Shown piece by piece: positions 54,839 to 62,988 of a DNA stretch of 64,000 bases. Numbering within the stretch: the first letter of the stretch is position 1; every line of letters begins with the position of its first letter. The stretch covers positions 1 through 64,000 of the forward strand of contig NZ_JAQBNR010000015.1 of the NCBI RefSeq assembly GCF_028288465.1. The letters run 5' to 3'. This stretch comes from Ferruginibacter sp. Lineage in GTDB: Bacteria; Bacteroidota; Bacteroidia; Chitinophagales; Chitinophagaceae. The translations under genes were made by a program, and so were the position numbers. Under the pieces are notes generated by a model. The model ran no database searches, was not told the DNA's origin, and saw nothing but the letters and a program-made list of their open reading frames with translations.

Positions 54839-55604
54839 AGCGGCTGGCTTTTTTTGAACCGTAAACCTTTTTTATCAGTCCTGTCAAGCAGCCATTACAA
54901 ATTATTGTCTCCGAATTCCGTTTTTTGACGTGATTTATTATTGCTTGTGTCGCTGCATTAGTTTGAAATTTATGTTGCGCTAACATCTCAAAGCCGCTTA
55001 TTGCGTATGCTTGTGTCTCAATACAAATACTTTGCAGCATTTTAGTCAATTCACTAACATTTTTATTGTCAACAAGTTTTTCAATGTGAATCCCGTCTCC
55101 AGTTTTTGAAGAACCCATGCCACAATAAAAAGCAAAGACTTGATATTTTGAAATCTCGCTTGTGAGGTCTGAGATTGATTTGTTTGAATAGTAGAATTTG
55201 TTTCTTAAAGTGAGGTAATCAAAATTCATCGCCGACTCTGCATTAAAGTATTTTGTCGTAGTATCTATTTCCGCCGGATTGTGATAATCTTTAATAACTT
55301 TTACAAATATGCTGTCGTTTCTTTTAAGCAGGTCAATTTGATACCAGTGAAAATTTAGTTGAATATTAATCCTTTGGTGCCTGTAGCCAAAATCTATGTC
55401 TCGGTCAAAATATGTGCTAAGGCTACTTCTTGATGGAATAAATTTAGATTTTAAATTGTCAAGTTGAGCATAGAGTTTAGTGGCAGAATTTTCTGTCATT
55501 ACGATGCTGTCCGCCAGTTTGAAAAATACTTGTACTTCTTGTCCAGATGTCTGCAAGAAAACAAGTAAAAAAAATGTCAGTATGTTTAAACGAAGGCTTG
55601 TCAT
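54837..55604 (-). CDS. cassette secreted protein, hypothetical
   Basis: 255 residues from ATG 55604, start of signal peptide MTSLRLNILTFFLLVFLQTSGQ. Mature protein mixed; C-terminal ATQAIINHVKKRNSETIICNGCLTGLIKKVYGS includes a C-x2-C pair. The stop codon comes from the attC core. Not recognised. Ends GTTAGCGGC / GCCGCTAAC. Confidence 0.74.
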   Translation of the reverse strand: MTSLRLNILTFFLLVFLQTSGQEVQVFFKLADSIVMTENSATKLYAQLDNLKSKFIPSRSSLSTYFDRDIDFGYRHQRINIQLNFHWYQIDLLKRNDSIFVKVIKDYHNPAEIDTTTKYFNAESAMNFDYLTLRNKFYYSNKSISDLTSEISKYQVFAFYCGMGSSKTGDGIHIEKLVDNKNVSELTKMLQSICIETQAYAISGFEMLAQHKFQTNAATQAIINHVKKRNSETIICNGCLTGLIKKVYGSKKASR

Positions 55605-55616
55605 ATGCTTGCCGCT

Positions 55617-55804
55617 AACGTTTTGCATTGGCGAAGTACGGGGAATTCATTGCTGGTCCTGCCCGGCCAACGAGCTTTAATTGAAAACGAGAATTACAAG
55701 ATAAACGAAAGATCAGCCGGAGAGGTCCTGCCCCAAACTAAAGCTGATAGTGAGTTATAGCTGAAGTTACAAGGTCTAGCCCCGTTTTTTGCCAATGCAT
55801 TGTT
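55617..55804 (-). repeat. attC-like site 34
   Basis: 188 bp. Left arm TGCATTGGCGAAGTACGGGG pairs with right arm CCCCGTTTTTTGCCAATGCA; arm sequence unique in the array but still self-complementary. Confidence 0.86.
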
Positions 55805-55826
55805 GGGCGCCGTTTTAATTTTGACA

Positions 55827-56408
55827 TCAATATGTACCCCACTTTCTAAAGTTAAAAATCTTTCTGAATCCATGTTTAATCTTATAGGTTTTTTCGGTAA
55901 GCATTGTGTTGTAGTCTTTCTTTGTTTGGTCCACCAGGAAACTCCTTGCTTCTATCATCATAGGATGTTCATCTATTTGTTGCTCAGTCAAATCACCACT
56001 TTCTTGAATTTTAAAGTCCACTGTATCTGAGAGGCAAATACCCACGTCATGAACGTGCTTTGGATTATGATCAACTAGGAATTGTAGAGTTTCATATACA
56101 GCAACGCAAGCATTTAATGCATAGGAGCTAATCTCATCGCCAAAATCGTCCATATCAGGAGTGATAGAATTTATGGCTTCGATGAATTGCTCCAATATTA
56201 ATTTGTCAACTTGATTAAGTTTTGCTTTCTCACACACTAAGATGGCATCAAGCAGTTGGTCTGGATTACCAAATTGATATCTCTTTGAGAAGATTTCATA
56301 ATCGAAAAACAGCTTTTTGCAAACTGTTACGGCGAAGTCTAGCTGATCTTCAAAATGAAGCGATAAAACCTGCTGGTTATAACAATAAAGGAAGTCTCTA
56401 TAATTCAT
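55827..56408 (-). CDS. DUF416 (YjaG-type) protein
   Basis: 193 residues. LDFAVTVCKKLFFDYEIFSKRYQFGNPDQLLDAI, then DDFGDEISSYALNACVAVYETLQFLVDHNP and ICLSDTVDFKIQE match the all-helical DUF416 family. Function unknown; members appear in some toxin-immunity neighbourhoods. Ends GTTGGGCGCC / GGCGCCCAAC perfect. Confidence 0.85.
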   Translation of the reverse strand: MNYRDFLYCYNQQVLSLHFEDQLDFAVTVCKKLFFDYEIFSKRYQFGNPDQLLDAILVCEKAKLNQVDKLILEQFIEAINSITPDMDDFGDEISSYALNACVAVYETLQFLVDHNPKHVHDVGICLSDTVDFKIQESGDLTEQQIDEHPMMIEARSFLVDQTKKDYNTMLTEKTYKIKHGFRKIFNFRKWGTY

Positions 56409-56430
56409 GAGGTTCGATTAAATGGCGCCC

Positions 56431-56619
56431 AACGAGCAGGGCTTGCTGCAGGGCTGGAATTCATTGCTTGTCCGCCCGGAACCGCTGCTGATTAAATATA
56501 TAAAAGTACAGGTTAACAAACAAAAGCCCAACAATGTACGTCTAGCCCAGATGAAGCAGAACAGCGATAAAATGACCATTGCTCCAATGTCCAGCCAGCC
56601 TTGCAGCAAACCCAATGTT
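56431..56619 (-). repeat. attC-like site 35 (family A)
   Basis: 189 bp. Left arm GGGCTTGCTGCAGGGCTGG, right arm CCAGCCTTGCAGCAAACCC. Confidence 0.88.
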
Positions 56620-56672
56620 GTGCGTTCGCTTTTTGTCCACCGACAAAATTCATTCTTGTCTTAGGAAAATGG

Positions 56673-57134
56673 TTAAGAAAGATTGATTTTAATTTCATCT
56701 TTGTCAACTGAAATTAAAACTAAGTCAGCTTCATTTTCGGGTGTCAACACAACCGTTTTATTGAGAACTTTTGAAAGATTTGTCATATAGTTCATCAAAT
56801 TATTATGGTCGTCCATTGAGTTGATTTCATTTGGCGTTATGTCGTTTTCAATTTCTTCGGCTATAAAAAAATGGGCATTAACTTGAATTTTGTCAATGAA
56901 AACAGTTGCAGTAGAGCAATTCTCTTGAGTCCCGTTCCAGTAGTCAAATATTTTTGTTAGGTCAACCTTATCTTTTTTTACTTCTGTGTCATAAATGTGA
57001 AAAGATGTCTTATAGTTCTTGTTCACAAAGTCTGCCCAAATTTGCCAATCTTCCTTTGTTGTGTTATGAACATAAATGTCACGATAAGAACCGTCCCTGT
57101 TATAAATTTTGTCTTTAAGTATTTGCCAATCCAT
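56673..57134 (-). CDS. cassette protein, hypothetical (153 aa)
   Basis: 153 residues from ATG 57134 (MDWQILKDKIYNRDGSYRDIYV). Soluble, acidic; TKEDWQIWADFVNKNYKTSFHIYDTEVKKDKVDL. The start matches small immunity-like proteins that open with 'W-x-x-L...R-D-I-Y-V', but no family is assigned. Ends GTTGTGCG / ACGCACAAC. Confidence 0.72.
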   Translation of the reverse strand: MDWQILKDKIYNRDGSYRDIYVHNTTKEDWQIWADFVNKNYKTSFHIYDTEVKKDKVDLTKIFDYWNGTQENCSTATVFIDKIQVNAHFFIAEEIENDITPNEINSMDDHNNLMNYMTNLSKVLNKTVVLTPENEADLVLISVDKDEIKINLS

Positions 57135-57168
57135 AGTCGGAGAGTAAGGCCTGTTTAAAGTGACGCAC

Positions 57169-57354
57169 AACGGGCAGGGCTTTGTGCAGGTGTGGCATTA
57201 GTATTCCGTCCGCCCACAGCCGCTGCTGATTGAAAAACTGATGTTGAAGTTAAGTACTAAAGCTCAAAGTTGTTTGTCCAGCCCGAACTACAGCCTGGAT
57301 TTGCAATTGGCTGATGTTAGTTTGTCCAGCCACACTTGCACAAAACCCAATGTT
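57169..57354 (-). repeat. attC-like site 36
   Basis: 186 bp. Left arm GGGCTTTGTGCAGGTGTGGC, right arm GCCACACTTGCACAAAACCC. Confidence 0.88.
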
Positions 57355-57368
57355 GGCTGCCGTTAATT

Positions 57369-58076
57369 TCACTTAGGGTCATTTAATTTAAAAAAGTCCT
57401 TGATGTTTTTTTCGTCAACGACCTTACGGTGTATCCAGTCAACTAAGTATAGTTTTTCTGTCGCTAACAACTTTGAAACTTTGGCAATTGACCTTACCAA
57501 ATCTTTATCTGTGTCCGCCCCATAAAAACATAAAACAGAAACATTGTTGTTGTCATCTTTTACTCCGTAATAGCTTAAGCCTTCGGATGAAATAGAAAAT
57601 CCATTTTTTATTTGCCCGCCGTTTCCATTAACAGTAATTCCTGCGATTTCAATCTTCGCGTCGCCCAAATAATTTTTAACCTTTTCAAATGATAGTGAGA
57701 TTGGCTTTGTTATAAGTCGTCTAACGTAGAGATTTTTAAAAGCAGAATAATCCTTGCCTTGATGCATCTCGTGTTCAAAAATATAAGTGATGCTGTCAAT
57801 TTCTTGGTCAATTGAAGTCTTTTGGTCTTTTGAAATAAATTCTATTTGTCGCCAATCGTCCTCAAGAATATTTAAATTGTTGCTATCAGTTTTATTTTCA
57901 AAGTCAGGGAAAGTATTTTCAATCGTCGGAATTGTCATTAAGAGTTCGTTAGGATTTATAGTCTGAACATTTCCTGAAGAGTCGGTCGCAATAATTTTAC
58001 TTTCCTTTTGATTGTTGCAACCAAAAAGCGAAAACAGTCCGGCTATAAGTCCCATAAATATTAAAAGTTGTTTCAT
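57369..58076 (-). CDS. cassette lipoprotein, hypothetical
   Basis: 235 residues. SPII signal MKQLLIFMGLIAGLFSLFG then C, followed by NNQKESK. Mature part long and soluble (VKNYLGDAKIEIAGITVNGNGGQIKNGFSISSEGLSYYG). Not recognised. Ends GTTGGCTGCCG / CGCAGCCAAC. Confidence 0.75.
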   Translation of the reverse strand: MKQLLIFMGLIAGLFSLFGCNNQKESKIIATDSSGNVQTINPNELLMTIPTIENTFPDFENKTDSNNLNILEDDWRQIEFISKDQKTSIDQEIDSITYIFEHEMHQGKDYSAFKNLYVRRLITKPISLSFEKVKNYLGDAKIEIAGITVNGNGGQIKNGFSISSEGLSYYGVKDDNNNVSVLCFYGADTDKDLVRSIAKVSKLLATEKLYLVDWIHRKVVDEKNIKDFFKLNDPK

Positions 58077-58097
58077 GTCGAATGTTTAATCGCAGCC

Positions 58098-58289
58098 AAC
58101 GGGCAGGGCTTGGCGAAGTGGGGGAGTGTTGTTCCGTCCGCCCCGGCAAACCGAAGCCCAATTTATAAATTAATGTTGATGATTGGCACTTAGCTTAATT
58201 ATTAACGTCCAGCCCGATATGAAGCACAACAGAATTACAACTGCTGAAACACAGCTTCCGTCCGCCCCCATTTTGCCAAACCCGATGTT
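58098..58289 (-). repeat. attC-like site 37
   Basis: 192 bp. Left arm GGGCTTGGCGAAGTGGGGG pairs with right arm CCCCCATTTTGCCAAACCC. Confidence 0.87.
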
Positions 58290-58298
58290 GCCAGCAGT

Positions 58299-58925
58299 TT
58301 AGTAGAGTGCTTTTGAAAGGTTGTTTAAGAATTCACTTAATGCAAAAACCCGGTCTTCAGATATTACCTTTTTATCTCCGATTAGTAATTCATCTCTTTT
58401 AATTTCAATAATGATTTCGTTAAGACTGATTTGTTTAATTAACTCTCTAAAAGTATTGGTGATTTTCAGTTGAGCTTTTAGTTTGTCATTGGTTACTACA
58501 AAAAAGTGTCGGCTGAAAGCTTTATCATCTTCGAAATCCAACTCTATTGGATTGATAAGTTCATGAATTTTGTCCAAGAAGGTTTCTGTCCTAATTAAAA
58601 TATGCCCATAATCTTCCTTCAGTTTGTAATAACCCCAGGGTTGAAATTCTACGCTGGGCCCTGGAGAATATCTCGAGTTGCGAAGCCAATCTTGAATATC
58701 GGGGAAGCACAAAAAGAATGGTCGATGTCCATTGTTGATTTTAAAGACAGATCCTTTATCATTTAAACCGTTGCTCCTAAATATTTCAAAAGAAGCAAAA
58801 GGCAAATTAAATTCGTGATCTACTTCAACTGAATAAGTGACTTTGAGTCTAGTATAAATGTCGAAAAGTCTCTGAGCCTCATCTATGCTCATGTCAAAAG
58901 TGCTAAAAGGGAATGGTACTGTCAT
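58299..58925 (-). CDS. cassette protein, hypothetical (208 aa)
   Basis: 208 residues, soluble, no signal peptide. MSIDEAQRLFDIYTRLKVTYSVEVDHEFNL at the start, a middle domain with FEPWGYY-like aromatic cluster (VEFQPWGYYKLKEDYGHI). Not recognised. Start 12 bases from site 38; ends GTTGCCAGCA / TGCGGGCAAC. Confidence 0.72.
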   Translation of the reverse strand: MTVPFPFSTFDMSIDEAQRLFDIYTRLKVTYSVEVDHEFNLPFASFEIFRSNGLNDKGSVFKINNGHRPFFLCFPDIQDWLRNSRYSPGPSVEFQPWGYYKLKEDYGHILIRTETFLDKIHELINPIELDFEDDKAFSRHFFVVTNDKLKAQLKITNTFRELIKQISLNEIIIEIKRDELLIGDKKVISEDRVFALSEFLNNLSKALY

Positions 58926-58937
58926 AAAATTGCGGGC

Positions 58938-59126
58938 AACGGGCAGGGCTTGCTGCAGGGCTGGAATTCATTGCTGGTCCGCCCGGAACCGCTGCAGATT
59001 AAAGATATAAAAGTACAGGTTAACAAACAAAAGCTCGGCAATGTACGTCCAGCCAAGATGAAGCACAACAGCGATAAAATGACGATTGCTCCAACGTCCT
59101 GCCAGCCTTGCAGCAAACCCAATGTT
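58938..59126 (-). repeat. attC-like site 38 (family A)
   Basis: 189 bp. Left arm GGGCTTGCTGCAGGGCTGG, right arm CCAGCCTTGCAGCAAACCC. Confidence 0.88.
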
Positions 59127-59139
59127 GCCTGCTGTACAT

Positions 59140-59937
59140 CTACAACTTTTCCTTTAAAATCTTTTCCAATGACAAAGGAACTTCGGAATTATGAGTTTCA
59201 CCGTTCCAAATGTCATAGTCATAGGTCAAATTAGCGTACTGCCTGGTGTCAAGAAATACTTTTGCTTCATTAGTGCCTTTCAAGATTTTGTTTACAGTCT
59301 CCTTAGAACCCGAAGCAAAGTATAGATACTTATTTTGACTGAACCCTGTTTGTACATGATTGAACTTATAAATTGAATATTTATCAATCCATAAGGCCGG
59401 ACTAAGAGCAAAATATTTTGAAAATAAATTGTCTGATTTAAAGAGGCAGAAGAATGCAAAAAGTCCGCCTAATGAATGTCCTAATATGCTATTGCTGTCT
59501 ACGTTTGTTTTAAATTTTGAGTTTATGGATGGAACTAATTCATTTTTGAGATATGAATAAAATTTTTCTGTCTGCCCGTAATTTTTATCTCGTCCAACTG
59601 TGTCATAGCCGCTTATCGTTGGCAAAATAAAATCTCTACGGCGCAGAACATGAAAGTTGCCTATGTGTCCAATACCAACAAAAATTGAGTTCCGTAAGTT
59701 ATTATACTGGTTTGTTGAAATAAGTTCCCGTAAATGTGTGCCTGATTTTAAATTAGCGTCGCAGTAATAAACTATGCTGTAAGTATCATTGAGATTGTAA
59801 GCGGGTGGCAAAGAAATGTATATTTCAAAACTGTCGCCTACAGTTTTTGAATATTCAATTTGCATTTTTGTGTCAAACTGTCCATGAGCAGATGCCAACG
59901 AAAGCAGCAGGAAGTAGAACAAGAAATGTCGTTTCAT
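59140..59937 (-). CDS. secreted esterase (Fes/IroE-like alpha/beta-hydrolase)
   Basis: 265 residues from ATG 59937. Signal peptide MKRHFLFYFLLLSLASAHGQ. Esterase-D-like layout: YSIVYYCDANLKSG, FVGIGHIGNF, YSYLKNELVPSINSKF, nucleophile elbow ILGHSLGGLFAF (~residue 145), FALSPALW and a late acidic/His region YDYDIWNGETHNS. Predicted periplasmic or extracellular hydrolase; substrate unknown. Ends GTTGCCTGCTGTA / TATAGCAGGCAAC. Confidence 0.87.
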   Translation of the reverse strand: MKRHFLFYFLLLSLASAHGQFDTKMQIEYSKTVGDSFEIYISLPPAYNLNDTYSIVYYCDANLKSGTHLRELISTNQYNNLRNSIFVGIGHIGNFHVLRRRDFILPTISGYDTVGRDKNYGQTEKFYSYLKNELVPSINSKFKTNVDSNSILGHSLGGLFAFFCLFKSDNLFSKYFALSPALWIDKYSIYKFNHVQTGFSQNKYLYFASGSKETVNKILKGTNEAKVFLDTRQYANLTYDYDIWNGETHNSEVPLSLEKILKEKL

Positions 59938-59965
59938 AAACGGAGGGTTCAATTGTATAGCAGGC

Positions 59966-60155
59966 AACGGGCAGGGCTTGCTGCAGGGCTGGAATTCATA
60001 GCTCGTCCTGCCCGGAACCGCTGCTGATTAAAGATATAAAAGTACAAGTTAACAAACAAAAGCCCAACAATGTATGTCCAGCCAAGATGAAGCACAACAG
60101 CGAAAAAATGACCATTGCTCCAATGTCCTGCCAGCCTTGCAGCAAACCTGATGTT
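59966..60155 (-). repeat. attC-like site 39 (family A)
   Basis: 190 bp. Left arm GGGCTTGCTGCAGGGCTGG, right arm CCAGCCTTGCAGCAAACC. Confidence 0.88.
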
Positions 60156-60172
60156 GGTGGCAGGCGTTTACG

Positions 60173-60688
60173 TCAAGCTGTTTTGAAAATCCTTTTCAGT
60201 TTAGTTATGAAACGATTTTTATTTTTTTCGCCGTCCCAGTACTTTTTCCAATTGACATCAAATTTATCGCCCTTCATAATTTTACGATTGTCAGGCGGCA
60301 TACCGACAACAGCTTTAAAAGGACCAGTTCCTCCCTCTAAATAATAAACCTCATTGTCGTCTCTAAATTCTCGGCTGAAAAACAAATGAACAACTGTCAA
60401 ATTTGTTGTCGAGAAATAAATGCTGCTGTCAACCCATTTTGGTGTTTTGTCGTCCTGGTAAAATAAGTCGACAACTTGGTCAAATGAAATTTGTCTGCCT
60501 TGCAGTTTATTCCAAACTCTTAAATAACCATTTTCCTTTTCAGTCAAATGGTCGCTAACTGTTCGTTCGCTTGGTTCAATAATAAATTTATAATTGTCTG
60601 AAAGTTCGTTAAAGCAATTTTGAGATGTCCAGTGGTGCAAATGAACAAGTAGAAGTTTAAAATGGTCTATAAAAGTGTGTCTGTCCAT
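60173..60688 (-). CDS. cassette protein, hypothetical (171 aa)
   Basis: 171 residues from ATG 60688 (MDRHTFIDHFKLLLVHLHHW); the frame happens to run on through attC site 40, but that part is site sequence, not gene. Soluble; EVYYLEGGTGPFKAVVGMPPDNRKIMKGDKFDVNW near the C-terminus. Not recognised. Ends GTTGGTGGCAGGCG / CGCTTGCCACCAAC. Confidence 0.72.
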   Translation of the reverse strand: MDRHTFIDHFKLLLVHLHHWTSQNCFNELSDNYKFIIEPSERTVSDHLTEKENGYLRVWNKLQGRQISFDQVVDLFYQDDKTPKWVDSSIYFSTTNLTVVHLFFSREFRDDNEVYYLEGGTGPFKAVVGMPPDNRKIMKGDKFDVNWKKYWDGEKNKNRFITKLKRIFKTA

Positions 60689-60722
60689 TGCGATAGTAGG
60701 GTGTGTCTTTACGCTTGCCACC

Positions 60723-60913
60723 AACGAGCGGGGCTTTGCGCAGCCTGGGTATTTGTTGCTGTGTCCGCCCCACTGATGATGTAAATTAAGAAATGAATTT
60801 TGAAAGCCAAACAAAATTTGCTTTAATAAACGGTCCAGCCCATGACCAATGATTGGTAGCGAACAATTGTTGAAGATTGTTTGTCCTGCCCAAGTTGCGC
60901 AAAACCTAATGTT
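60723..60913 (-). repeat. attC-like site 40
   Basis: 191 bp. Left arm GGCTTTGCGCAGCCTGGG, right arm CCCAAGTTGCGCAAAACC. Confidence 0.87.
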
Positions 60914-60946
60914 GGCGGCTGTGTTACTTCGTGGACTATCTAGCAC

Positions 60947-61486
60947 TTAATTTTTAGTCGTTGATGTATCGCTGTAAACAGGGTTTCTGTAAGAAGTAAT
61001 TTTTTCTAAATAGGGGCCTATTGCATCCTTTCTCCATTCGTTTGATGGGGTATAAACTACAGTTCCATTATTTTCTGTTTGCTGAATTTTTATTTCAAAA
61101 CTGTCCTTTTGCAAACTAACAAAAATCATTTTTGTCTCCCAAATTCGTGATGGGTGTCCTGGGAAATATGCTTCTACATTTTGAAGCAAATTAATGATTG
61201 TGTCAATTTGATTTTGGTTAGATATAATAAAGTCTTTGCCTGTCAAATTCACATTCCAATCAGGTGCTGATGGTCGTAACAGAATTTTAGATATTGTTTT
61301 GCCTTCTACTTTTGAAATCGCATTCCATTTGCCCCAAAGTTGTCTTGGTAGAAATTGTCCGATAAATATAAGCCCCATTAAAACTCCAAGTGTAACATTC
61401 AATTTTTTATTATTCCATTTTCTTACAATTGAGAATGTTATTAGTAATGCCCCGAAAAGAAGCCAAAGTACTGTATGATAAGTCAT
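60947..61486 (-). CDS. cassette membrane protein, hypothetical
   Basis: 179 residues. Two N-terminal helices (TVLWLLFGALLITFSIV; NVTLGVLMGLIFIGQFL) then a ~130-residue soluble domain (ISKILLRPSAPDWNVNLTGKDFII...IWETKMIFVSLQKDSFEIKI). Not recognised. Ends GTTGGCGGCT / AGCAGCCAAC. Confidence 0.73.
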   Translation of the reverse strand: MTYHTVLWLLFGALLITFSIVRKWNNKKLNVTLGVLMGLIFIGQFLPRQLWGKWNAISKVEGKTISKILLRPSAPDWNVNLTGKDFIISNQNQIDTIINLLQNVEAYFPGHPSRIWETKMIFVSLQKDSFEIKIQQTENNGTVVYTPSNEWRKDAIGPYLEKITSYRNPVYSDTSTTKN

Positions 61487-61541
61487 TTAAAATATTTGTT
61501 TCATACACTGTAAATAATTGGAGTGTCGCAACATAGCAGCC

Positions 61542-61727
61542 AACGTTCAGGTATTGCTGCAGGCGGGATATTTTATAATGTCCTGCCCGTAACTACTGCT
61601 GATTGAAAATATTTTGTTGAAGTTAAAGACTAAAGCCAAATTACTAACGTCCAGCCCGAACCAATGTACAGCGATGCAAACTGCTGAAGTTCCAATGTCC
61701 TGCCCCGCTTGCTGCAATACCACTGTT
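61542..61727 (-). repeat. attC-like site 41 (family E)
   Basis: 186 bp. Left arm AGGTATTGCTGCAGGCGGG, right arm CCCCGCTTGCTGCAATACC. Confidence 0.86.
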
Positions 61728-61741
61728 GGGCGTAGGTTTTT

Positions 61742-62362
61742 TCACAACGGATAGTGTTTTAAATATTCGGTTTTGGGATTAATTTTTGTCCATTCGCCAA
61801 GTCCAACCCAATCGTAACCTTTACTTAAAGGAATAACTGGCATTTCAATATCGTCTAAAGAATATTGTTGCTCGTCAAAACTTGCTGGAAATACAAAACT
61901 CTCAATATAATTTTTGTCTAATTGTAGAATTAATTTGTCGAAAACTTCTTTGTCAAATTTCTTGTAATTGCTTAAAAGAAAGTCTGCAAACATTTTAAAA
62001 ACGACTGTAGCATATTCATGAGGTGTTATTGATTGGTCAATATCGTCAGCAATGACACTTAGGGTAGCCCATTTTTCTACTTTCTCAAACGTTCTAAACC
62101 CTTTTTGTCCAAAAAATAATCTGGTCTTAGTCGCAAATGGACTTGTATATGGAAACGGGAACTTTCGATTCTTAGGTATTGACGGCGAAAAGGAAATAGT
62201 GAATACATAAACATATTTGTCACTTTGCAGCACTTTGTTTGGCTTTAATATATTTTCATTAATAAAGTCAAACACATACTCACTCACTTTATGTGAAATG
62301 CGAGGTCGAGCCAAAAGGCTTTTATAATTAACACCCCAACTTCTTTTAATCACAAATGGCAT
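61742..62362 (-). CDS. cassette protein, hypothetical (206 aa)
   Basis: 206 residues, soluble, basic N-terminus MPFVIKRSWGVNYKSLLARPRISHKV. Contains KYVYVFTISFSPSIPKNRKFPFPYTSPFA and a C-terminal KGYDWVGLGEWTKINPKTEYL. Not recognised. Ends GTTGGGCGTAGG / CTTACGCCCAAC. Confidence 0.72.
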   Translation of the reverse strand: MPFVIKRSWGVNYKSLLARPRISHKVSEYVFDFINENILKPNKVLQSDKYVYVFTISFSPSIPKNRKFPFPYTSPFATKTRLFFGQKGFRTFEKVEKWATLSVIADDIDQSITPHEYATVVFKMFADFLLSNYKKFDKEVFDKLILQLDKNYIESFVFPASFDEQQYSLDDIEMPVIPLSKGYDWVGLGEWTKINPKTEYLKHYPL

Positions 62363-62395
62363 TGCTAAATTTTAGGGTCTTGTAAACTTACGCCC

Positions 62396-62581
62396 AACGA
62401 ACAGGGCTTTATGCAGGTTGGGTATTAGAATTGTGTCTGCCCATGCCGCTGCTGATTGAAAATATGTTGTTGAAGTTAAGAACTAAAGTTCAGCGATGTT
62501 TGTCCTGCCCGAACCAAAGCCCGGCTTTGCAATTGGCTGAAGCTTAGTTTGTCAAGCCCAACTTGCATAAAACCCCATGTT
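62396..62581 (-). repeat. attC-like site 42 (family C), proximal site of array 2
   Basis: 186 bp. Left arm AGGGCTTTATGCAGGTTGGG, right arm CCCAACTTGCATAAAACCCC. Confidence 0.88.
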
Positions 62582-62600
62582 GTGGGCTGTTGCCGTCAAG

Positions 62601-62954
62601 TTATTTTGTCTCAGTTTGTTCACGCAATTGTGACATATACCAATTGTGATATTCTTCTAACCGAGTAAAATATAATGTCAGTGCTTTATGTTCATCATTT
62701 CCTGTTTCCGCTAAAAAGTAGTCCTGCCAAAAACTTGTTTGTGCCGGATTATATCTTGAAGTGTACCATTCTATAAATCCTTTCTCTCCAAAATAAAAGT
62801 CAATTTCATTTTGCGAAATATTACTACAAAACTGATACCCAAGAATAAAATTGGGCAGTTTGCTAATTTTTGCTAATCCCAAATACATTCCCGGTCGCTC
62901 TCTTATCAGAGTTAGAAGTAGTTCCGTCAAGTTATTATATTGATAGGTTTTCAT
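62601..62954 (-). CDS. cassette 1 of array 2, hypothetical (117 aa)
   Basis: 117 residues, soluble. LTELLLTLIRERPGMYLGLAKISKLPNFILGYQFC is a recurring pattern ('RPGMYLG...I..L..FI.GY') of small proteins of unknown function. As the recombinase-proximal cassette it is, by integron logic, the most recently inserted and best expressed. Ends GTTGTGGGC (62579) and GCCCACAAC (62983-62991). Confidence 0.75.
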   Translation of the reverse strand: MKTYQYNNLTELLLTLIRERPGMYLGLAKISKLPNFILGYQFCSNISQNEIDFYFGEKGFIEWYTSRYNPAQTSFWQDYFLAETGNDEHKALTLYFTRLEEYHNWYMSQLREQTETK

Positions 62955-62988
62955 TTGCTACTTAGTGTGTTTCTTGGCAATTGCCCAC

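Noticed and set aside
47422..60344. Plus-strand frames lying over the sites (e.g. 47422-47691, 50005-50355, 56422-56664, 58950-59234, 60087-60344) giving similar peptides
   Set aside because: They are translations of the repeated attC-like sequence itself; similarity comes from the DNA repeat, and the frames are short, repetitive in content and antisense to the cassettes.
60690..60946. N-terminal extension of the gene at 60173 through attC site 40
   Set aside because: The extension is entirely site sequence; the ATG at 60688 just inside the cassette boundary fits all other cassettes.
3921..62581. Sites as REP/BIME elements, a CRISPR array or transposon ends
   Set aside because: Spacing is gene-sized, boundaries are always AAC/GTT, arms covary within sites and flanks match within cassettes. 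No short regular spacers and no transposase accompany them.
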